DNA of 64,000 nucleotides. It comes from Paratinospora sagittata. Taxonomy: Eukaryota > Streptophyta > Magnoliopsida > Ranunculales > Menispermaceae. The translations under genes were made by a program, and so were the position numbers. The stretch spans positions 31,694,741 through 31,758,740 of the forward strand of contig CM069593.1 of assembly GCA_035771175.1 (NCBI GenBank), in the 5' to 3' direction. The notes under the pieces were generated by a model. That model saw only the letters and a program-made list of their open reading frames with translations. It was not told the DNA's origin and ran no database searches. The number at the start of each line of letters is the position of its first letter. Within the stretch, counting starts at the first letter, position 1. Shown in pieces: positions 11,692-23,341 of the stretch.

Positions 11692-12383
11692 AAGGGAAGC
11701 TGAGCGGTTGACTCTAGATCAAATGGACGTGGGTCGACGTAGTTTGGATCAGAAACAAGAACTGTCGCCGCTGAAGAAGTCGATGATTGGACTACTGGTG
11801 TAGACCTCCCGAAATGATCCAAAAGGGTCGTACCTCCGGATGGAATGATGTCGTCCTTGTCAAGAGGTGGAGAAGGAGATCGAGAAATGTTGGATGGCAC
11901 AACTGGAACTATAGCTAAGGTGATCGAGGATGGAACGGTTGCGAGAGTCGCATCTCGAGGAGCTGGTGATGAACCTGATGGTCTTAGAGTTGGTGATGAT
12001 GGACCAGCCTGGTCATCTCGTGAAAAAAAAAAGCCCTCTAAGAGTCGGTGATGTCGTCCCCGTCAAGATGTGGAGAAAGAGCTCGAGAAATGTTAGACGA
12101 CACAACTGGAACTATAGCTAAGGAGATCAAGGACGGAGCGGTCGCGGGAGTCGCATCTCGAGGAGCTGGTGATGAACCTGATGGTCTTAGAGTTGGTGAT
12201 GATGGACCAACCTAGTCATCTCGTGAAAAAAAAGTCCTCTAAAAGTCGGTGATGTCATCCCCGTCAAGATGTGGAGAAAGAGCTCGAGAAATGTTAAACG
12301 ACACAACTAGAACTATAGCTAAGGATATAAAGGACAGAGCGGTCGCGGGAGTCGCATATCGAGGAGCTGGTGATGAACCTGAC
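11692..12383 (-). pseudogene. Env-like ORF segment, Ser/Pro-rich C-terminal region
   Basis: The minus strand encodes a low-complexity, Ser/Pro/Ala-rich stretch including SNISRSPSPPLDKDD and, after the repeats, FDLESTAQLP at the left end. Its right part is made of about 202-bp tandem repeats that each add a DDQAGPSSPTLRPSGSSPAP-type module. In-frame stops are present (TAG after the D-D motif and within the second and third repeats). It is one of five pieces of the env-like gene. Confidence 0.5.
11847..12383 (+). repeat. About 202-bp tandem repeat, three units, in the env-like ORF
   Basis: Units start at about 11847, 12050 and 12251, each opening GATGTCGTCC or GATGTCATCC and containing GAGAAATGTT, GGAACTATAGCTAAGG and GGAGCTGGTGATGAACC. 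The third unit is cut at 12383 by the LTR at 12384-14690 and resumes at 14691. Spacings of 203 and 201 bases mean the reading frame is not kept through every unit. Confidence 0.8.
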
Positions 12384-14690
12384 TGTTAGGACCCCTTCAC
12401 AAACCCCTAGCATCCTGACCGACACAAAAACCTAACATTTTATCACCCATAGGACAATTAAATCCTTGTTAAGCCTCAATCGAGACTCCGACAGAGTCTC
12501 TTCTATAAATAGGACATCTAACACAAATCCATTTCACCTGATAAACCATCCAACACATATATATAAATCCACATCCATCAAAATCCAAACTAAACATCAT
12601 CTAACAGTATCCATCTATCATCTGACTATCATATACATCCACACAATTCAATTTCTATGTGTTGGGTGTTATATACATACATGTACATAAACAAAATACC
12701 AAAATACATGTATACAACTATCTCATCAAACTTACGTCAAAATAAAATAAAATTCCTCTGGCAAGGCACTACTTTCTCACTGATAAGTTATTCCCTTGCC
12801 CTTGTCTACTGTTAAAGGACCTGAAAAAAATGGGAATAGAGTGAGTCAACGGTGCCCAGTGAAATATAATTCATATATATCATTATCTCTACATCTACAT
12901 CATCAAGAATGCATGAGCATGTTATGCCAATCAATATGCAGTATATACATCTCATAGTAACATCCAATATATAATGTAAACCAATGCCATATGCAACACA
13001 CATATTTCAGCCTTATTCAAGTATGTGACGACCTTTCCCAAGATAGATATGAATACATATTGTCAATAGGTACTAGGTTTATAGCTTAAAGTCACATTCT
13101 AACCTTACTTGAATAAGTCAGCTAGATGTACTAATGGACTAGTTCTTTGTACTATTCAGTACTTTCCCACTAGTGTTCTAAAGAAGAAATGTAAGTCGTA
13201 CTCTAATTCCAAGTGAACATCCATCTTTTCGAACATAATTAGCTTTCCTCACAAACCATACTAGAACACGTCACACTTTCCAACTGAATAGATTCCTACA
13301 TAAACCTTTAAATCTAAATAAAATCACTAGACCCGATTATTATTGTAGGGAGTAAACTCAACCTACTCGATTATATCCACAGGTCTAGCTCCAATGGATT
13401 TATTAGTCTATATAGAAAATCTCTGTCTTTTCTTCATGCCACAATGAAATATGCACATGTACAAGCATTCACATATAAATATTATGTTGATATAAATGAA
13501 AATATAATGAAATTCTACTCACAACTAATGCTAGAATAGTGTCCACACTACCATTTCACTCCACACTCCTATTCAAACTTGCACATATCATTTCATTTCA
13601 TTTCATTTTAACATATCTCTCTTTTATTTCTTATTTCACAGAATCTCTAACTTTCCAATTCAATCCCATAATTATATTTGAGTCTCCCAGTCCCGTGATG
13701 GTCAGTCCAAATAATTTCTACCACCCTCTAAAATATTTTCAAAGTGAAAGGCAATAGAAATAACCTTTTTAACCTTATTTCTACAAGTCTCCAAGTCCAA
13801 CATATTTACTGAAACAATTCAATTGCATACTAAAAATACCAATCGATATCCAAAAATCATGATCTTGGTATCGAAACGTCCGAAATTCAGTCCTCTACGA
13901 TCTTGGTATCAAACTGGAATTTCACCGGAGTTTGACATGGTTCCAAAGGCCCCCAGTTTTAAATTTGGCTTCCGATAGCTATACCGGCACCAATATTACA
14001 TATGAACGCAAACAAACTACATATTCGCGATCTACGCGACTATAGAAGTGATAATATATAATTTTTACGTGTTTATATTCAAAGTGGGTCAAAATTTCAT
14101 TTTTGAAAACACTACAAAACACCTCCTATAGCAAAAATTAAACCGCTAGGAACGTCACACACAACTTAAATATCACTTTTGCAACGAAAAGAAGAGAAAA
14201 TGGCTTACCGGCATATCAAATCAAGCCGCAAAACCGGCGTGAACCTTTTTCTCTTCTTTTTCTTTCTTCTCGGCTTTCTTTCTCTGAACGTTCTTTTTTT
14301 TTTCTTTCTTTTGGACGACAAGACCAGCAAGTAAAATGAATTTCATCTCATTTTATGTTCCCATGCTTTGCATGCCATCTACTAAACAACTCCCCCCGTA
14401 TAATTTAAATTAAATTAATATCATTCAACTTCCATCTAACCTTTATTCAATTTTATTCATTTCAACCACAACATGTAATTAAATTAACCAATACATATAC
14501 TCACCTAATATTAGTTAATATCCATAACATACCACACATAATCTTATTAGTAGATAATAATGTTATGAATAAGGTTATGAATAATATTATCTAATATATA
14601 TAACATACATACACTCATTTCACAAGAAACGTACCACACAATATCTAAATAGTGTTGGGGTCTCATTTTATGAAAATGAGGGTCGTTACA
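12384..14690 (-). mobile_element. Solo LTR, Tekay-like, minus orientation
   Basis: On the minus strand it starts TGTAACGACCCTCATTTTC (14690) and ends GGGGTCCTAACA (12384), 2307 bp. The flanks fit a decayed duplication of CTGAT (CTGAC at 12379-12383, CTAT(G) from 14691), judged against intact neighbouring repeat units. The shared LTR block in reverse orientation lies at about 12818-12870 (TTTCAGGTCC preceded by TTCACTGGGCACCG). It interrupts the third tandem unit of the env-like ORF. Confidence 0.75.
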
Positions 14691-15059
14691 CTATGGTCTG
14701 AGAGTCAGTGATGATGGACCAGCCTGGTCATCTCGTGGAAAAAAGTCCTCTTGAGTGAACGTATACTCACAAGAGTGGCTGCCAACCAATGTCTGAACCA
14801 ACTCCCTAGTCTCTCTGAGAGACCTCTCATAAGCGGTCATACAAGTATCAGAATCCTTAGCCTGCTGAGCCATAGAAGCATGTAAGTCTTGGAAGATCTT
14901 AAGGATGGTGTCCAGTGAAGTTGGGGCTGTAGACGATGAAACTGATGCTCGTGCAGCAGCTGGTGCTGGCGCTGGCTCACGGTCAGGTGAGGGTCAACAC
15001 TATATGGAGCAGGAACTGGTGTTGGTGTCGGATGGTGCTAGCGTCTCCGAGGCGGTGCA
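14691..15059 (-). pseudogene. Env-like ORF segment with probable helical stretch
   Basis: The minus strand encodes MAQQAKDSDTCMTAYERSLR followed by a short helical run (RETRELVQTLVG) and the start of the D-D-Q-A-G-P-S-S module that also opens the tandem repeats. The upstream part is Pro/His/Thr-rich. It lies between the LTRs at 12384-14690 and 15060-16610, both of which interrupt the gene. Confidence 0.5.
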
Positions 15060-16610
15060 TGATAAGTAGGTATTTAGTATATGTTTTAAAGCATGTTTTA
15101 GGTGTGTTTTATAGTATTTAGTTCATATATTAGGTTAGTTTACCATAAATTTGGTTATTTGATAGTTTAGTTATATTTTGGTATTTTTGCATTATTTCAG
15201 TATGGATTTCTATAAGTAAATTCATGAGATTATTAAAGTATGATACTCACTTGGTTTGATGTGTTTTGTAGGTGCTTTGATGTTCTAAATGATGATTGAG
15301 AAGATGAAGACATGATGCAAGAGGAGCCAAGGGAGTTAGAGTGAAGAAACAAGTGCATCTAAGCCTTGAGAGTGTGAAAATTGGCTAAGTCCACAAGAAA
15401 CTCAAGAAAAACAGGTGTAAAAACCCGTAACTGGTGCTGCGGCGCCAGAAACTTTGATTTTGTGCGACTTTTGTATTTGGCCATAACTTTCTCAATTTAA
15501 CTCCGAATTGGACGTGGTTTATTTCTATAAATTCCTTACTTGAAATACTACAATATGAAATGGTTTGAGCTTGATTTGGAGTGGGGAACATGAATAAAAA
15601 CGGCGAGGAAGAAAGTGGATGTGTAATTCAAAATAGAAACTTTCTAATTTTGTTGCGAACTTTCCTAATTCGACTTGGACGACTTCCTATGGACTTGTAG
15701 CTATATAAAGACCATTTTTTAGGATTTTCAAATCATCATAGAGGATAAAAGAGAGAAGAGAACGAGCTGAAGAAAATTGAATCGAGAGAGGCGAAGAACG
15801 CGAAGTTGAAAACAATGGAGCATTTTCAACATCTTCCAATTGGTTTTCTAGTTTCTGCATATTTCTATTCAACATGTTCATCAATATTTTTATGTTTTCT
15901 TTTATTTCAATGATGAGCTAAGTTGTTTGTCTAGAGTTATAATTGGATCTCATATAGATATTGGATTTTATGTTTGATTTTAGATTTTAATTGATTATTT
16001 AGAGTTGTTTATTTTAATCTGCTCTTAATGTTTCTAATTACTTGATCACTAATTAGACGATTTGTTGAATATATATGATCTTGACGAAGGGAGTTTAGAT
16101 TTGTGAACGTGATTAAAATAACATATGATCATAAGGGCGAAGGCTATTGAGTTCACGTGAGATAGAAATATACTCATGTAACATGTGAAACCATTGAAGA
16201 GTATAATCTTAATGAATCTTGTTTTAATTTAAATTTCATAGAAATATAGATATTTAATTATTCAAGGTATTTTTGTTTGACCATCGAAAGAGGCTTGTAA
16301 ATAATTTAGACTCTTGGTTAACAAATTTAATTAATTAACTAATTAGATAAATCCAATTGAAATATGGGAGAAGATTGTAATTCTAGGTTTTAATTATTAT
16401 GATTACTTTGATTAATTTTGATTTGTTTTAGATTTAACTATATTGTTTAGATTACAACAAATTTTAATTGGCGTTTAGATAAGATTAGGGTGAAACAATT
16501 TTAATATTTAACATAGAAATTCAATAACAAATCTTTGTGGGAACAATACTCTATTCATCACTTTATTACTTGTTAACGGTATTGTGCACTTGCAATAATT
16601 TTACGCAACA
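15060..16610 (+). mobile_element. Solo LTR, Athila/Tat-like, family D
   Basis: Begins TGATAAGTAGGTATTTAG and ends TTTTACGCAACA (1551 bp), with a perfect 5-bp target duplication GTGCA at 15055-15059 and 16611-16615. The 3' part contains 'ATTGTGCACTTGCAA', the equivalent of the 'GTACACTTGCG' ends of the other TGATA-type LTRs here. No internal domain is present, so it is a solo LTR left by recombination. Confidence 0.85.
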
Positions 16611-16893
16611 GTGCACCACCAACTCTGTGTACATCCTCCTTAGGCTGATCGGTCGAAAGTGGTCTGACATATCGCGATCCCTCGCAAGGAACGAGATCAA
16701 AGGTGTGAACCCGTATCTGAATGTGTCGCACCCATTTGTATCCTATGGAGCGAATAGTAGACTCTGCAATGGTGTTTCTTTGAGTTGAAATGACTACAAA
16801 GGTGAAACCTGAAAGATCGATCCCTACTTTGAGGGCGAGTCTAGTAACAATGGCTCCATAGGGAATTGGTATGGACGTATGCCGAGTCCTAAC
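16611..16893 (-). pseudogene. Env-like ORF segment, end of the plant transposon-protein domain
   Basis: The minus strand encodes IPYGAIVTRLALKVGIDLSG and then a downstream stretch with VVISTQRNTIAES. The 'PYG..(I/V)T.(I/L)' pattern is typical of the C-terminal part of the 'putative plant transposon protein' domain (Pfam Transposase_32-like, by eye). The reading frame joins the 22540-23341 segment if the intervening LTR and one target copy are removed. Confidence 0.55.
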
Positions 16894-17613
16894 TGTTCAC
16901 TGAAAATCGCAAGTGTACGATGACAAATAGTAGTAATAACCGATGAAGAGGGATTGTTTACCTCAACAATTACCGTTTTCACTAATTTCTAACTTTATCT
17001 AGCGATCAATTTGTAGAGTTTCAATTAATTACAAATCAAATAAAAAAAATTAAGATGAACGAACTATGAGAAATGTCTAGAGAATCAACTTCCCCTAACC
17101 TTCAATTATGTAATTTAGATATGCTTATTATCAAATCAATTTCCTAATCTATAAGTCAAAACCCTTACGTCTCTAATTCCCTCTCTTGAGTGTCGAATTA
17201 GAACGTATTGTCAAGAACAAGGTTCGACCTCTCGATAAAACCTAAATTTTAAACAACCCATTAAACTCCGTGATTTTCCTACAACTTCATGAAACTTTGT
17301 AAACCTCTCGATTCTACAATATTTTCATGTCATAATCCCCCTTTTCTAACCTAGAAAACCCTCTCTCGAGTGCCGCCTTCCAAGTCTAAACTCATTCGAT
17401 TTGTGATTAAGAAATCGAAAACATTAAGCATATGAAATCATGAATAAATTATAGACATTTCATTGATAATAAAATAAACGTTCAAGTAATTCAACTCCGA
17501 ATTACTCTTATTGAAGATCTCATAATGAAGAGTTGGATTTAACGGTTATGAGAAAAGAGAAATACACAAAGTATTTAAAGTATATCTTTCTCTAATCGTT
17601 ATTGCTCAAAATG

Positions 17614-19510
17614 TTTTTCAAAACCATGCATATATCATTTTCATATGTTTTCTAAATCTGCATGTTTTGATGTCTTAACTATATTTCAAGAAATTTAATA
17701 CTATATATTTAATTTGAAATATACCGAGTTTTTATTTGCATTTATCGAATATTTTATCGCGAGTCAAAACTGTTTTCGAAGAGTCTTTCATGACGCTAAT
17801 GAAATAGCAGCACTCTCCTGAACTTGTTAAGTCAGGATGCTGATAGGTTATTAGGACGCTGATAACGCTCAAGGTTGAAATGAACTGATTAATCTGGACG
17901 CTTACTTGTATAGTAGCGGTCTTATAAATTAGTCAACTTTTGAAGTTGTCAGGAAGCTGACTCAGCATCAGCTCACTGAAAGATCTTTTAAAAGTTCTTC
18001 AAAGAATATTTCTTTGAGGACGCTGATGGTTATAAGTTGATTAAACTATCAGGACATTTTTTGGATAGGAGCGTCCTCGCCTTTGGAAATCAACTGAATA
18101 ACTTTCAAGATGTTGATTGTCCTTCAGTGTATTTTTAAATGCCTTAACTTGTAGGACACTAACATAGTAGTAGCGCCCTCATGTTATGTTTTTATCTAGT
18201 AGGACACTCACGTAATGTAGCGCCCTCATGTTTTGTTTTATGTTTTAAAAGCAGGATGCTTACTCGGATAGTAGCACCCTCATACACTTAATAGTTTTAA
18301 AACATAATAGGACGCTAACTGTGCATTAGCGCCCTCAAGGTTTAAGTCGCCTAAAATTATAAGTAAGTCAGGACGCTTACGAGTTAGTAGCGCCCTCACT
18401 TAAGTGTTCAGCAGGACGCTTATACGTAGTAAGCACCCTCAAGGAACAAAACGACAAAGTTGATATTATGTTTTAGGACACTGATTACGAAATCAGGACG
18501 CTAATTCAACTACCATCACTATTCGAATAAGTACACTACGTCAGTTTGCTTTTTCAGAACATACACTTGCAGAGAGTCCTTTTTAGACTTATCAAAGATC
18601 ATTTCTGATACATGAAAAAAGTTCTTTTAAAGCTTTCCTCTTTCATGAAATATGAAAAAAACCAGAATGTTAGTGAAAATCGTAGTTGTTATTTTCATAT
18701 AACATTCTAGCCGTGTGTGTGAAAACGTTCACATTATTTGAACTTCAAATGTCTAATAGTTATGTCCCACTAAGTTTATAAATATCAACAGTTAGGACCA
18801 AACAACTTGCCAATCACTTTGTGTTGTGCCAATATTTTTGAAAGTTAGTCTGAGTCAAAATGAATTTCATTTTCAAATCTTTCAAAGTATTTTCACTGAT
18901 ACCTATACGATTTTCATATTGAGTTTCAAATATATTTCTATCTTTGAAAATCTGTTTTTATATTGGTATCAACTCAAATTCTCAACACTGATTCACATTT
19001 GGTATCATTCTTGTTGATGATAGAATTTGAGAAATAATTCAAGATATACAGTTGCACTTGATTTCATATTTTAAGTATTGTATTGAACTATGTCATTAGT
19101 AGCGTTAAACTACTGATCATTGAACCAGACGTTTTCATACTTATACTTTATGTCTATTTTGAAAACTGTCTATCTTTGATTTACATCAGTCCTTAGTTTT
19201 ATACGTCAATGTTTTATTGGTATTATATTGTTTTTGATGAAGCTCTGATTTTTATATCATATCATTCATGGTTTTCAAAACTGCACTTGAGCAATACCGA
19301 ACATTGAAAGGTAAAGGACTGAAGGTGTATTTCAACTTAGCATTACCTACTTCACATTTCATATCTTTGTAATGTTATGTATTGTGCTCAATGTAAAGTG
19401 TTTTATTGCGTTAGAACCACCCAACATCTTAGTGTTGTAATGCTGGTGTGCTTCTGGATTGAAACAACCAGGACAAGTGAAGGTAGTTCACTTGATGATT
19501 TCAAGATTGA
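17614..19510 (+). mobile_element. Sirevirus-like LTR fragment, plus orientation
   Basis: Carries the same dyad family as 2160-2464 but in opposite orientation, with at least six regular units at 18153-18440. A TATA-like GTTTATAAATATC is at about 18774. Downstream are 'AACCACCCAACATCTTAGTG' and 'CTTCTGGATTGAAACAACC', resembling a transcribed R/U5 region. The 5' limit is uncertain (TGTTTTTCAAAACC at 17614) and the 3' limit is set where the hairpin repeats begin. It lies inside the minus-strand LTR 16894-22539. Confidence 0.4.
18153..18440. promoter_or_regulatory. Six-unit dyad array in the plus-strand Sirevirus-like U3
   Basis: Units open AGGACGCT, AGGACACT or AGGATGCT and close about 12-20 bases later with AGCGCCCTC or AGCACCCTC. 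Starts are near 18153, 18201, 18253, 18309, 18370 and 18413. The paired arms are complementary at the GGACGCT/AGCGCCC core. Conservation of the arms against divergent spacers suggests functional sites. Confidence 0.6.
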
Positions 19511-19519
19511 AATCAGGTA

Positions 19520-19815
19520 GGTTATCTCTTAGCCTTTAAAAGAGAAAACGATTCATCCTCATCCAGTAAAAGGGTGGGTGTGTCCTTAACCTTAAAAAGG
19601 ATAGGTTATCTCTCAGCCTTTAAAAGAGAAACCGATTCGTCCTCATCCCATAAAAGGAGAGGTGCGTCCTCAACCTATAAGAGGATAGGTTATCTCTTAA
19701 CCTATAAAAGAGAAATGGCCATTCCTTATCCCCCAAAAGGATCATGGTTCTTCCTTTTCAAGTAAAAGGAAGATGGGTTTCTCCTCATCCCATAAAAAAG
19801 AAATATGGTTCTTCT
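19520..19815 (+). repeat. Minisatellite of short hairpins, 84-bp higher-order period
   Basis: Repeat starts at 19520, 19604 and 19688 (GGTTATCTCT) give an exact 84-bp period. Each period contains three sub-units of about 28 bp, each a small inverted repeat such as CTCTTAGCCTTTAAAAGAG or CCTCAACCTATAAGAGG. The arms change between sub-units while pairing is largely kept, and the loop is typically CCNNTAA. It follows directly after the Sirevirus-like LTR-like sequence. Confidence 0.75.
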
Positions 19816-19818
19816 TTC

Positions 19819-19892
19819 GATGTCTTTGCATTTCACGTCTTAGGTGTCTTTTCATTTCACGTCTTAGGTGTCTTTGCATTTCATGTCTTAGG
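19819..19892 (+). repeat. Three tandem copies of a 24-25-bp unit
   Basis: The unit GTGTCTTTGCATTTCACGTC plus TTAG is repeated three times with single-base changes (TTTTCATT and CATGTC variants). It lies between the hairpin minisatellite and the leader of the ORF at 20133. Confidence 0.7.
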
Positions 19893-20132
19893 ATATATAT
19901 CCTAGATCTCTATGCCACCTAGCTTTAACCTCTCAAGTATGATTATCCTTTCTTTTAAATTTTTTTTAATCATACTCTTCGACACATGACTCTATGTCAT
20001 TTATGCATTAATTGCAGACTTTGCTATCGATGCCCATTAGCTTGCTTTATACGTTTCCCTCTCAATTCTCTTCCCAGCGCAAAATCGTTCCGCATTCATC
20101 TTCTTCATTTCATCTCCATCTTCATCTCTCTA

Positions 20133-20666
20133 ATGGTGTCCAAAGCTCTTGAGTCTAGGAAAAGAGCTAGAATGGAATCATCTTTCACTTCTAGTGACTT
20201 TTCTCTATTGTCTTCTTCATCAGATGGATCTGATGAAGAATCCTCTTGAGAAATTGCTCCCGAGGAAAATCATGCATCTCCAGTTCATGCTGAAGAACCT
20301 CTGCCACTGCTTCCTTCTACAGAGTCTCTTGAGGAACAATTTGCCAAACTTAGTGATTCCTTATCCTCCAGCTATCATGTCGTTCTGGACATGCTAAACG
20401 AGCACGAGAACCGGCTGAAAGAGCTTGAAGCCAAGGCAAAACATCAGAGAGATCTGATGATGGCACTATTTGAGGAAAATGCGGAATCCCGAGCGATAAT
20501 TAAAAAGGTTGTTCATGTGAGCACTACCATTCCCATGGCTCGTAGCACCAATAGCCTTCATGGATGTCCTTGTCCTCATTTTCGCTTTGAAGATTCTGGT
20601 GTAGAATCTTCTAGGAATGTCTTAAAACCTCTCTGCAAGCCCCGTCAACCCAAGCAAATTTTTTAA
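20133..20666 (+). pseudogene. Hypothetical charged, coiled-coil ORF with one in-frame TGA
   Basis: From the ATG at 20133 one frame runs 177 codons to TAA at 20664, broken only by a TGA at 20247-20249. The N-terminus is basic (SRKRARME, NLS-like), followed by a Ser/Asp/Glu-rich stretch. The middle (about 20380-20500) is an acidic-basic heptad-like helix around NEHENRLKELEAKAKHQRD. The C-terminus has a Cys/His patch (GCPCPHF). A pyrimidine-rich leader and an acceptor-like TTAATTGCAG lie 120 bases upstream. No family recognised. Its place after a Sirevirus-like LTR suggests a transposon accessory ORF, possibly distantly env-like, but a captured host fragment is equally possible. Confidence 0.45.
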
Positions 20667-21329
20667 AATTTTGGTTAATCCATCTTTTGGATTGTTGTTA
20701 AAACACTTCTACAATACTCCTTTTGATGTATAAATTGAATCTCTTAAAGTGTATGTATATACTCTGTTCTTTTCCCCTGCTTCTCTTTCATAATGAGTTC
20801 TGCACATCTCACTACCTTGTTGCTTGCTTGCTTGTGTTTAGCTATCTTTCTATCTCTCATTTATATTTTAATGTTTTACTATATTTGAATGACTGATCTA
20901 TTTGAATTTGTGTGAATGTTATATTTCATATTCACATGCTGCACACACTAATCACAATTTACTTGATTCATGCTCTGATATGCCTACTTCCATATTTGTA
21001 AAATTCCCGAATATTTTTGTTGCATATCTATGTTGCTTTCATGAACATGATTATTTGTCATCACTAATGTTGTCTTGTTCATATTTTGAGATAAACTGCA
21101 TCTTGATAAAATTTTACTACGACTAATGCAATTATCAGTTTATTGGTGACATCTTTCTTGACTAGTCACATCTATCTTGAATATCTAATATGCATATCTG
21201 TGACTGTCTGATAAATATCATGATTAGACCTATCTTGTATCTTATACCATATCATGATTATTTATACTCATTTTGAACTTGTACGAGAGAGAGATTTAAG
21301 AGAGGGCTTTTCGGACTTTTTGCTAAGGG
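20667..21329. other. AT-rich sequence without a recognised feature
   Basis: Follows the coiled-coil ORF and precedes the truncated family F LTR. It contains short tandem GCTTGCTTGCTT and many TATCTTG/ATCATG words but no coding sequence or terminus I can defend. In style it resembles the non-coding stretch at 23860-25400. Confidence 0.4.
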
Positions 21330-22319
21330 ATATATCAATTCATTTTTAGGGTTTTTGGAAAGATCCGAGACTTTAACTTAGGGTTTGTATCTTGAAAAGG
21401 AGAATTAGAAGAGAATAGATTAGGTTAGGGTTTTGAAGGAGAGGCAAGTGAAGGATTGAAAAAGAAGAAGAGTCGCAGGTTCGAGACAAGAAGAAAAATG
21501 AGAGTCCACCATTGACAAAGGGGTTTCTTCATTTATCTTCGAATCTTACTTTGTTTCCATGTTTTCTTCTTTAACTCTTTCTCTTGTATCTATGGATTTG
21601 ATTATGAACTAAATAGATAATCTAGAGATTTGATTTAGCTTTGTTGGATCTTGTGATTGAGTCATTGTTTGTGTGTTTTTGAGAAATCTTTTGGGTTTAT
21701 TTATGATTCTCCTTGCTTAATGCTTCCAAATTGCTGATCACTCTTTGAATGAACTTAGATTTGGTTTCTATCACTCGAGAGAGGGGATATCGAATTGGAG
21801 CAAGGGATTTGTAACCTAGGGTAGAGTAATGAGTAGAGAGACCTACAAAACGTTTTGAAATCCATTAAAATAAATCATAGAACCTAAGGCATTCTTAATC
21901 TAAAGGTTTATCACTCGAGAGAGGGAATTGATAGATTGAGAGTAGATATTTAAGCTATCACTCGAGAGAGGGGTTTGAATGAAAAATGATTCAAGATTTA
22001 TAAATTCCAAAAATTCATTCATTAACACAATTATTAAAAATCATGAGAGACAACATAGTGAGATCTAAACTCTAGAACTATAAATCCATTGATTTCTCTC
22101 TAATTTCAATTTATCTTGTTTGTTTTTATTTGCCTTTGTTTAATTTGCATTTTATCATTTAATTCACTCCACTTTTATCACCTAAATAAAATCACTAATC
22201 ATTGTAGAATTGAGAATTAAGATTAGTAAAATTACCTTCTCTGTGGATACGATGACCCACTCACCATGGGTATTATAACTTGATAATTCGTACACTTGCG
22301 AATTTTAAATTTTCACTAT
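21330..22319 (+). mobile_element. 5'-truncated LTR of family F (Athila/Tat-like)
   Basis: From about 21540 it aligns well by eye with the LTR of the non-autonomous element (35494-36984). Shared landmarks are GATTATGAACTAAATAGATA, repeated ATCACTCGAGAGAGG, CAAGGGATTTGTAACCTAGG, CACCATGGGTATTATAAC and GTACACTTGCGAATTT. It ends TCACTATCA at 22319. The U3 part is missing or too diverged to recognise. Confidence 0.6.
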
Positions 22320-22539
22320 CACCAAACACCTACAAAACAAAGCAAAGCAAGTTAAGAACACACTCAAATATAAATTAAATCAAATTATAAACTAATGAAC
22401 TAAAATAATGCATAAAAACCAAATTAATCCTAAACTAACAAATGAATTAAAACTAACATAAACCTATCAAACTAATGCATGATATGTCCTAAAACACACT
22501 TAAAACATACTCTAAAACCTATCTAAATATACAATATCA

Positions 22540-23341
22540 CAGACCATATGGTGGAATATGATATGAGAGAAGCGAATCTTGGTGCAATTCTAAATGCATT
22601 AGAGAATGAAGGTGTCGTTCGTCTTAACAAGCGAACGAGTGTTGTACCTCGAAAGGATGACTCTCGTGATGATATTATGGTAAATGTTATACTTAAGAGG
22701 ACAGATGTTATTAGAAACATCTCTCGACCCGTCTCCCTGTACTATCCCAGAAAAACGTCCTATAGTCCCAAGTCGACTATAGTCGTGGAAGCTGAACTGA
22801 TCATTAAGGAAGAGAGGGGCGGGACGATCAGAACAAAGTTGTAACATCTCCTCAAAGATCTCAGGTGAGACATCGATATCAATCCCAAAGCTGGTGGTCC
22901 GATAGAGGAGAGTGTGGTCAGGAACACGAGCAAGTTCAGAATAAAAGACTCGGACAAGCACAGGATAAATACTATTGCTAAAGGATCAGAAAGTATCCCA
23001 CCCAAGCTCCCTAAATAAAGGTGGGCATGTCTATGAGCTGAAAATCATCAAAGTTGGCGCGAATGCTAGATGATATGAGTCGAGTAGAAAAGGGTCAGGC
23101 TACAGGTTCTAAAGTGAGAGGCCTGGATGAACAAGAAGCGGCGGTGCCACTAAAACTGGATCGCGAAGGGGGATTCGGGTGGTGATGGTGTGGCGATGGA
23201 TCATGGAGAGGCTGGATATGTGGGAGGTGATGGAGGAGTGGCTCTAGGTCGCCTAATAAGTCTGAAAGGAGTGGGGTTAGAGGATTCCCCACGCTCAAGT
23301 CTCCTCTTGCGAGGATGAGAAACTTTTTTTGTTCTAGGCAT
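22540..23341 (-). pseudogene. Env-like ORF of the Sirevirus-like element, N-terminal segment
   Basis: The minus-strand ATG at 23341 opens a basic N-terminus (MPRTKKVSHPRKRR), then a Pro-rich stretch broken by TGA and TAG. Next comes a domain with LVRVFYSELARV, SFGIDIDVSPEIFEEML and YNIYHNIITRVILSRYNTRS, and stops near 22600. The order 'L(V)R.FY..L ... I.VSPE..' is characteristic of the 'putative plant transposon protein' domain found in env-like regions of plant retrotransposons. The domain's end lies at 16611-16893. The original gene spans 10211-23341, interrupted by four LTR insertions and several stops. There is no convincing signal peptide or membrane segment in what I can read. Confidence 0.6.

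Larger units (their letters stand above)
16894..22539 (-). mobile_element. Athila/Tat-like LTR in minus orientation, itself split by an insertion
   Basis: The minus strand starts TGATATTGTATATTTAGATA at 22539, close to the start of family C, and ends GATTTTCAGTGAACA at 16894, with CGTACACTTGCG just inside. The flanks (CTAAC left, CAGAC right) are a poor but possible target duplication. Only about 22320-22539 and 16894-17609 belong to this LTR. The middle (about 17610-22319) is foreign plus-strand material. Reading-frame continuity of the env-like gene supports these outer limits. The inner junctions are approximate. Confidence 0.5.

Noticed and set aside
18153..18440. Regularly spaced repeats that could suggest a CRISPR-like array
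   Set aside because: Plant nuclear retrotransposon context, irregular spacing, imperfect repeats and no cas-like genes. They are U3 dyads.
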